The position numbers were made by a program, and so were the translations under genes. This document shows positions 1-4,943 of a stretch of 12,373 nt of DNA, piece by piece (within the stretch, counting starts at the first letter, position 1; each line of letters opens with the position of its first letter). The stretch covers positions 1-12,373 of the forward strand of contig CADBQV010000113.1 of NCBI GenBank assembly GCA_902796895.1. The letters run 5' to 3'. The notes beneath the pieces were generated by a model. That model was not told the origin of the DNA and searched no databases. It worked only from the letters and a program-made list of their open reading frames with translations. Origin of the DNA: an uncultured Erysipelotrichaceae bacterium (GTDB lineage: Bacteria > Bacillota_I > Bacilli_A > Acholeplasmatales > Anaeroplasmataceae).

Positions 1-150
1 ACTGCAATTATAATGTTATATGAAGAAGTTTATGCCAAGTTTGAACTAGAAGGTGTTGATGGTGATACATTGGATAAAATAAATGATTTAGCTGAAGATT
101 ATTATTTAAAGTACAAAGAAAAATTTATTGAAGTTGTTTGTACACAATAA
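1..150 (+). CDS. C-terminal end of an unrecognised protein (5' truncated)
   Basis: An open frame enters from the left edge in frame 1 and ends at TAA 148-150, giving the last 49 residues. The visible part is acidic and looks helical (...LYEEVYAKFELEGVDG... then ...LAEDYYLKYKEKF...) and ends VVCTQ. There is no membrane segment or recognisable motif. Codon use (A/T-ending) matches the neighbours and a strong terminator follows at 221, so it is very likely the true end of a real gene. I do not recognise the family, and its function cannot be stated from this fragment. Confidence 0.6.
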   Translation, partial: TAIIMLYEEVYAKFELEGVDGDTLDKINDLAEDYYLKYKEKFIEVVCTQ

Positions 151-220
151 TTCATTATTACATTTTAAAGGTAGCGGTTCGAATACCATTATCTTATGCT
201 CCGCCAATTTTGTAGTAACG

Positions 221-250
221 AGGTATCTCGAGAGAGATACCTTTTAATTT
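221..250 (+). terminator. Intrinsic terminator of the upstream gene
   Basis: A perfect 9-bp stem, AGGTATCTC (221-229) with GAGATACCT (234-242), closes on a GAGA tetraloop (230-233) and runs into a T-rich tail (TTTAATTTT). It lies 70 bases after the stop codon at 150 and most likely ends that transcript, or a small RNA continuing from it. Confidence 0.8.
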
Positions 251-295
251 TGCAAAAAGTCATGTTGACGAAAAACGAAAGAAAGGATAAGAAAG

Positions 296-410
296 ATGAT
301 TTATTACTAGATTAGAAGAGAATGCAAAAGATAAGAATATCATAGATGAAAAGAATATAGATGATAATGATATAATTATCAAAAACGATAATATGGATAA
401 AATCATTTAA
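296..410 (+). pseudogene. Possible broken small gene (about 37 codons)
   Basis: A good ribosome binding site (AAAGGAT, about 282-288) sits at normal distance from ATG 296-298, but that frame stops after four codons (M-I-Y-Y). Skipping one base after the ATG opens 36 codons from 300 to TAA 408-410. This encodes a very hydrophilic Asp/Lys/Asn/Ile-rich peptide beginning FITRLEENAKDK and ending NMDKII, with a hairpin directly downstream. The start-terminator frame makes a frameshifted small gene plausible. It could equally be a four-residue leader peptide or chance. No family is recognised. Confidence 0.25.
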
Positions 411-413
411 AAA

Positions 414-445
414 ATTAAAGGGTATCTTAGTTGGTACCCTTTAAT
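414..445. terminator. Hairpin, probable terminator (better on the minus strand)
   Basis: ATTAAAGGGTATC (414-426) pairs with GGTACCCTTTAAT (433-445), 13 bp with one G-U pair and a 6-base loop TTAGTT. On the plus strand the tail after the stem is only AT-rich (GTTATTAAA). On the minus strand the stem runs into a TTTTTT tract (complement of 408-414). It can end the small transcript at 296-410, and possibly transcription arriving from the right. Confidence 0.55.
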
Positions 446-457
446 GTTATTAAACAT

Positions 458-498
458 TTGCAATTAAATTAATTATATAGTATCATATTAGTATGATA
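458..498 (+). promoter_or_regulatory. Promoter of the c-di-GMP operon with an overlapping dyad
   Basis: TTGCAA (458-463), a 17-base spacer and TATCAT (481-486) form a plausible sigma-A promoter about 40 bases before the GGDEF start. The -10 is also the left arm of an inverted repeat, TATCATA (481-487) - TTAG - TATGATA (492-498). A protein bound to this dyad would block the promoter, so it may be an operator. In such AT-rich DNA a 7-bp dyad can also arise by chance. Confidence 0.5.
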
Positions 499-524
499 AA
501 TTACGATTAGAAAATGGTGATAAT

Positions 525-1568
525 ATGAAGCATGATTATTTTTATGACAAAAGAGAAAATGTCGATTCATTAACTAAACTATATAATAGAGAAGTTATTT
601 TTGGCTATATTGATATATTAATAACTAAAAAAATCCCATTTGTAATGGGTATAATGGATGTCGATAATTTTAAATATATCAACGATGGTTATGGTCATAA
701 AACAGGCGATAGAGCTTTAATGGAAATAGCTAAAAGAATTGATCAAATAGTTGGTGAAAAAGGAGTAGTAGGAAGATATGGTGGCGATGAATTTTTATTT
801 GTCATACCTGAGATTACAGAATATGATGATGTATGGCAAAATAGTCATGATCTTCTTGAATGTACAAAGAATTTAGCAAGTAAGGATTTGAATGAATTAT
901 CGATGACTGTATCTTTAGGTTCATCTAGATTCCCACTTGATTCAACTAATATTGATGGTTTATTTGAGCTTGCAGATAAAGCATTATATAGAGCTAAGAT
1001 GAAAGGAAGAAATTGCTTCGTTATTTATTTAAAAGAGAAGCATGCTAATATTAATTTAAAAACTGAAAGAGATAAAATAGTATCATCTACATATATTGAA
1101 TCAATGATATTTAATAAGATATGTCAAGAAAATTTAAAAGTAGGTATTATTGATGTAATAAATTATGTTGGAAGCTTTTTTATGATTGATCATTTATGTG
1201 TATGTGACGAAGATACGCTATATTTTGATTATTATCATCCAATATGTAAGAATAGAGATTTTAAAATTCTTCCAAGTAAAATTATGAAATCGAGTATGAA
1301 TTCTCAAACAGGTATATTCTTTAAAAACTACATTGGTGATAATTTAAATCAAAACATTATGAAGGAACTTGAAGAACAAAATATTTATTCAATATTATGG
1401 GTTGAAATTAAAAGCCATGGAAAGTCCTTTGGCTATTTAAGAGCAGATATATGTAGTAATCCATCTGGAAGAATTTGGCAAAATCTAGATATTGATATAT
1501 TACATAATATCGCATGTTTAATTGGGGTAGAGTTATATTATAATAATAAAGAAATAAAAGACTTATAA
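525..1568 (+). CDS. GGDEF diguanylate cyclase with C-terminal GAF-like domain
   Basis: Predicted cytoplasmic diguanylate cyclase, making c-di-GMP from two GTP. The GGDEF domain covers residues ~14-170: it opens with DSLTKLYNR (14-22), has the metal/GTP-binding stretch DVDNFKYIND..GH..GD (45-62) and an intact GGDEF at 86-90, so it should be active. The product-inhibition I-site (RxxD) expected at 77-80 reads GEKG, so feedback inhibition is probably lost. Residues ~190-347 resemble a GAF domain, seen best near the end (SILWVEIKSHGKSFGYL, then an acidic helix ending IGVEL). GAF placed after GGDEF is less usual than before it. There is no TM segment or signal peptide. The ATG follows a weak SD (GGTGAT); 32 bases separate the stop from the HD-GYP gene, so the two are co-transcribed. 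Activity is well supported; the signal sensed is unknown. Confidence 0.9.
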   Translation: MKHDYFYDKRENVDSLTKLYNREVIFGYIDILITKKIPFVMGIMDVDNFKYINDGYGHKTGDRALMEIAKRIDQIVGEKGVVGRYGGDEFLFVIPEITEYDDVWQNSHDLLECTKNLASKDLNELSMTVSLGSSRFPLDSTNIDGLFELADKALYRAKMKGRNCFVIYLKEKHANINLKTERDKIVSSTYIESMIFNKICQENLKVGIIDVINYVGSFFMIDHLCVCDEDTLYFDYYHPICKNRDFKILPSKIMKSSMNSQTGIFFKNYIGDNLNQNIMKELEEQNIYSILWVEIKSHGKSFGYLRADICSNPSGRIWQNLDIDILHNIACLIGVELYYNNKEIKDL

Positions 1569-1600
1569 TTCAAAAATATTGTCCAATTAAGGAGGATAAT

Positions 1601-2944
1601 ATGAAGAAAAAAACAATTTATATTTTATTCATATCTACATTATTAATAATAATAGCTTTTTTCGTAGCATCTATTATAAAGACAAATATTTATAATTCAA
1701 TCTCACATGAAAGAGAAGTTTCAGGAAAAGATTTATTTACTAGCATTGTTGATAAAAACCAAGAGGTTTCGATAAATGCTGTCGCAAGACCTAATACCTG
1801 GGGTAAAATATATGATCCTTTAAATGAAGGAATAACAGAAAATAATTATAAAGCTTATACAATAGATTTTATAATTACAAATAATACTGGTGATGAGGTA
1901 ACAAATTTTAAATTTAAATACATTTTTAAAAAGGATGCATTCCTATCTTCTGCATGGAATGGTGAATTAAAAATATATCAAAATGTTAATAATAATCAAA
2001 AAATAGAATATGTTGAAGATTTACGTGAATATAATCCATCAGGATCTAGACTTGAAAAAGTAGAAATAGATGAAGAATATTTTATTCGTATGTATGCTGA
2101 TGATTATTTTATATACATTCCTGTAGATAAAGAAACACCAATAAGAGCTCATGAAGAAACAAAGCCAGGTATGATTGCATACGTTAAGGTGAATGAAAAT
2201 CTAGAAGATTCAGTAATTGTATTTAATTATACATTATATAGATATTTTACAAGTGATTCTTTATTTTGGATATCATTTATTGGTTTTATAGCTTGGTTTA
2301 TTGTTTTAGCTATATATGTTATTACATCAATTCAAACAAAGAAATATCAGTTGCGTCATGAACGTGATAATGAAATTATTAATGAATCAATTGAAACATT
2401 TACAGGATTTATTGATGCGAAAGACCCGTATACTAATGGTCACTCTAAAAGAGTTGCTATATATACTAAATTAATAGCTGAAAAAATGGGTTATACTGGT
2501 GAAGAACTAGATAAGATTTATTATATAGCATTACTTCATGATTGTGGAAAAATAGCTATTCCTGATAATATTTTAGGAAAGCCTGGAAAATTAACAGATG
2601 AAGAATTTGAAGTTATTAAATCACATACAGTAAGAGGAGATGAAATCTTATCAAGCTTTAAGAGCTTAAAAAATGCTGGTGCAGGTGCAAGATATCATCA
2701 CGAGCGTTATGATGGAAGAGGCTATCCTGAAGGCTTAAAGGGAGAGGATATTCCACTTATTGCAAGAATGATATGTGTTGCTGATGCCTTTGATGCGATG
2801 AATTCAAATCGTGTTTATAGACAAAAAAGAACTTCAGATTACATAATAGAAGAATTAACAAAGAATAAAGGAACACAATTCGATCCTAAAATTGCTGAAA
2901 TTATGCTTCAGCTAATTAAAGAAGGAAAAGTTAATGTAGGATAA
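1601..2944 (+). CDS. Membrane-bound HD-GYP c-di-GMP phosphodiesterase
   Basis: Predicted c-di-GMP hydrolase of the HD-GYP class. TM1 is at residues ~7-27, followed by an extracytoplasmic region of about 190 residues (28-218) without cysteines or a family I recognise, TM2 at ~220-243, then a charged linker and the HD-GYP domain (~262-440). Key residues are present: H281, H313-D314 (LLHDCGKIAIPD), H342, H366-H367, the GYP signature G374-Y375-P376 within DGRGYP, and D395 (VADAFDAM). The enzyme is therefore expected to be active, with the outer domain acting as sensor. A perfect AAGGAGG (1589-1595) five bases before ATG suggests strong translation. It lies 32 bases behind the GGDEF gene, so synthesis and breakdown are made from one transcript. 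A bidirectional terminator follows. Confidence 0.92.
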   Translation: MKKKTIYILFISTLLIIIAFFVASIIKTNIYNSISHEREVSGKDLFTSIVDKNQEVSINAVARPNTWGKIYDPLNEGITENNYKAYTIDFIITNNTGDEVTNFKFKYIFKKDAFLSSAWNGELKIYQNVNNNQKIEYVEDLREYNPSGSRLEKVEIDEEYFIRMYADDYFIYIPVDKETPIRAHEETKPGMIAYVKVNENLEDSVIVFNYTLYRYFTSDSLFWISFIGFIAWFIVLAIYVITSIQTKKYQLRHERDNEIINESIETFTGFIDAKDPYTNGHSKRVAIYTKLIAEKMGYTGEELDKIYYIALLHDCGKIAIPDNILGKPGKLTDEEFEVIKSHTVRGDEILSSFKSLKNAGAGARYHHERYDGRGYPEGLKGEDIPLIARMICVADAFDAMNSNRVYRQKRTSDYIIEELTKNKGTQFDPKIAEIMLQLIKEGKVNVG

Positions 2945-2956
2945 TATTATCCAAAC

Positions 2957-2989
2957 AAAAAAAGCGCATTTTGCGCTTTTTATATTTTT
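2957..2989. terminator. Bidirectional intrinsic terminator between convergent operons
   Basis: AAAAAGCGCA (2959-2968) pairs perfectly with TGCGCTTTTT (2972-2981) around a 3-base loop. A-runs on the left and T-runs on the right give a U-tract in both directions. It lies 12 bases after the HD-GYP stop and just after the stop of the minus-strand Crp-like gene (2991), so it ends both operons. Confidence 0.9.
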
Positions 2990-2990
2990 T

Positions 2991-3635
2991 TTATAATTCT
3001 CTCATTAATAATTCTAATGATAATATAGAATAATCTTTATTTTTGTTTTCAATTATACCATCATCTATTAGCTTTTTAATTTCATATGAAAGACTTGGTC
3101 TTTCAATATTTAATAATGCTGATAAATCAGTTTTTGTTGTTTCAATTTTAAATGATAGTTTTCCTGTTTTTAAATATTCAGAATATAATAAATAGCATAT
3201 TTTTCCTCTTATTGTTTTATGAGAAAGTAATTTAATATGTTCATTTAATTCTATTGCTGCATCACTGATTAATCTTAATACATTTTTAAGTACAGTTGTA
3301 GATTGCTTCATAAGCATAATTAAATCTGTATAGCTATATAATTCTAATGTGGTTCTTTTTTCTGCGATGAAGGAAGCTTTATATTTAGGATTAGAAGAAT
3401 AAATAAGATTAATTCCTATATATTCATTTTCAGAAATTACTTTTATGATATTATCATGTCCATCAGAAAATGATTGCTTAGCAATTACATTACCTTCAAT
3501 TATATAAGCTATGTAATCACATTCGTCGCCTTCATAAAAGATTGTATCTCCTTTTTCATATGTTTTAGTTATTTTGATAACAGAAGTTTCAAGAAATTCT
3601 CTTTCATCTATTGTAAGATCGTTAAATATATTCAT
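2991..3635 (-). CDS. Crp/Fnr-family transcriptional regulator
   Basis: 214 residues, the usual family length. Residues ~18-105 form the cyclic-nucleotide-binding-like beta barrel (YEKGDTIFYEGDECDYIAYIIEG), ~106-138 the long dimer helix, and ~165-200 the winged helix-turn-helix (TDLSALLNIERPSLSYEIKKLIDDGII). The cAMP-contact signature of true CRP is not visible, and there is no N-terminal cysteine cluster as in FNR; only C39 and C147 are present, so the effector is unknown. It is the last gene of the minus operon, 15 bases after the HgdB-like gene. No SD lies close to its ATG: the nearest, AAGGAGG, is 29 bases upstream, with a perfect 18-base palindrome between. Autoregulation or control of the iron-sulfur operon is plausible from position but not shown. 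Confidence 0.85.
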   Translation of the reverse strand: MNIFNDLTIDEREFLETSVIKITKTYEKGDTIFYEGDECDYIAYIIEGNVIAKQSFSDGHDNIIKVISENEYIGINLIYSSNPKYKASFIAEKRTTLELYSYTDLIMLMKQSTTVLKNVLRLISDAAIELNEHIKLLSHKTIRGKICYLLYSEYLKTGKLSFKIETTKTDLSALLNIERPSLSYEIKKLIDDGIIENKNKDYSILSLELLMREL

Positions 3636-3671
3636 ATATATTATGCAAAATTATAATTTTGCTTCCTCCTT
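3636..3671 (-). promoter_or_regulatory. Distant Shine-Dalgarno with intervening palindrome before the Crp-like gene
   Basis: On the minus strand AAGGAGG (3671-3665) lies inside the last codons of the upstream gene. The exact palindrome GCAAAATTATAATTTTGC (3645-3662) follows and contains that gene's TAA stop, and the regulator's ATG begins at 3635. SD to ATG is 29 bases in line, but only about 11 if the palindrome folds. No in-frame alternative start lies between. It may shape translation of the regulator, or be a DNA operator. Confidence 0.5.
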
Positions 3672-4943
3672 TTCACCGATTTTTTCATTGGCTATTGCAA
3701 GCATAAGCTTGATTCTGTTTTCTTGGTTTACCTTAGTAGCAGAAGGATCATAATCAATAGCTATTATATTAGCTTCAGGATGTAATTGTTTTATTTTTTT
3801 CATTACACCTTTTCCACAAATATGATTAGGTAGGCATCCAAAAGGCTGTGCACAAATGATATTTCCATAGCCGATTTCAACTAATTCCATCATTTCAGCT
3901 GTAAGTAACCAGCCTTCACCCATTTTAACACCATGTTCTAAGACACCCTCACTTAAATCCTTAGTGTGGCTGAAATATTTCATAGGTGTAATTTTAGTCT
4001 TTTTAATTGCGTTAATCATAATAGTTTCACGTCTTTTTAAATACCAAATAATTATTTTATTAATAATGGCACTTTTTTTGCTTCTACCATAAATTAAATG
4101 ATCATAAATTCCATTATATAAGCAATATAATATAAATCCAAATAGGCCAGGAACCATTACTTCAGCATTTTGACTTACTAAGAAGTCTTCTAAGTGGTTA
4201 TTACCAAGTGCAGCATATTTAATATATATTTCACCTACAATACCAACTTTAGCTTTAGCATGTGATAAATCTAATTTTAGATTGTCAAAATCTTTGGCGA
4301 TTAAATTAGAATTTTTCTTTATACTTTTATAGCTTGTTCCTTTTTTATTTTTGAACTGTTCTAATATATTACTTACCCATCTATCAGTTAAAGCTTTAGC
4401 ATCACCTTTATTAACCTCATAGCTTCTAGTTTTATTATATAAATACATTAATAAATCGCCATAAGTCATTGCAGCTGCAACAAGCTTAATAATAGGAAGT
4501 GTAATTTTAAATCCTGAATCTTTTTCAAGATTAGAAGCATTAAGTGATACAACAGGTATATATCCATATCCTGCTTTAATTAAAGCTTTTCTAAGTAGAT
4601 GGATATAATTAGAAGCTCTACATCCTCCGCCTGTTTGAGTGATAAGTAAAACTACTTTGTCTAAGTCATCTCTATGGTTTAGATTATCAATAAACTGACC
4701 AATAACAAGTAAGGCAGGATAGCATGTATCATTGTGAACATATTTTAATCCTTCACTTACAACATCAGGTCCTTCATTTTTACATATTTCAACCTTATAT
4801 CCAGCAAGCTTTAATACGCCTTCAAATAAAGACATATGTATAGGTAGCATTGATGGAATTAATATAGTATGAGTTTTAATCATATCAGATGTGAATTTAG
4901 GGTATGTAAAATTGTCATCAATAATTTTATCTTTATTTTCCAT
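3651..4943 (-). CDS. HgdB-like 2-hydroxyacyl-CoA dehydratase-type subunit (iron-sulfur acceptor)
   Basis: 430-residue protein resembling the C-terminal HGD-D part of the large activase/dehydratase-like proteins. In this superfamily an iron-sulfur protein receives one low-potential electron from an ATP-driven activase. Visible conserved parts are NDTCYPALLV (C74), TQTGGGCRASNY (C108), GEIYIKYAALGNNHLEDFL (237-255) and a cysteine-rich end AQPFGCLPNHICGKG (C364, C370, C376) followed by IDYDPSATKVNQENR. C74, C108 and C364/C370/C376 are candidate cluster ligands. ATG 4943 overlaps the upstream stop (TAATG), with AGGGGTGAT as SD, so translation is coupled to the 973-aa partner. In many relatives both parts form a single protein of about 1,400 residues. 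No TM segment is seen. The substrate is unknown; dehydration of a 2-hydroxyacyl-CoA should not be assumed. Confidence 0.85.
   Translation of the reverse strand: MENKDKIIDDNFTYPKFTSDMIKTHTILIPSMLPIHMSLFEGVLKLAGYKVEICKNEGPDVVSEGLKYVHNDTCYPALLVIGQFIDNLNHRDDLDKVVLLITQTGGGCRASNYIHLLRKALIKAGYGYIPVVSLNASNLEKDSGFKITLPIIKLVAAAMTYGDLLMYLYNKTRSYEVNKGDAKALTDRWVSNILEQFKNKKGTSYKSIKKNSNLIAKDFDNLKLDLSHAKAKVGIVGEIYIKYAALGNNHLEDFLVSQNAEVMVPGLFGFILYCLYNGIYDHLIYGRSKKSAIINKIIIWYLKRRETIMINAIKKTKITPMKYFSHTKDLSEGVLEHGVKMGEGWLLTAEMMELVEIGYGNIICAQPFGCLPNHICGKGVMKKIKQLHPEANIIAIDYDPSATKVNQENRIKLMLAIANEKIGEKEEAKL

Larger units (their letters stand above)
151..524. other. 374-base intergenic region between the truncated gene and the GGDEF gene
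   Basis: No intact gene is visible on either strand. Contents in order: a scrap at 171-206 with a T-loop-like TTCGAAT (178-184) and a GCTCCGCCA end (198-206) resembling a tRNA-Ser 3' end, but with no matching 5' half; an intrinsic terminator at 221-250; a small, apparently broken reading frame at 296-410; a second hairpin at 414-445; and a promoter with a dyad at 458-498. Two terminators with a damaged small frame between them suggest an eroded accessory gene slot. Confidence 0.5.

Noticed and set aside
171..206. A tRNA-Ser gene
   Set aside because: Only T-loop-like and CCA-end-like pieces are present; arms do not pair, spacing is wrong and there is no 5' half or anticodon arm.
3474..3656. 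Plus-strand open frame of 60 codons opposite the regulator start
   Set aside because: Low-complexity Phe/Ile/Tyr translation of the antisense of a Crp-like gene; no SD or family signal.
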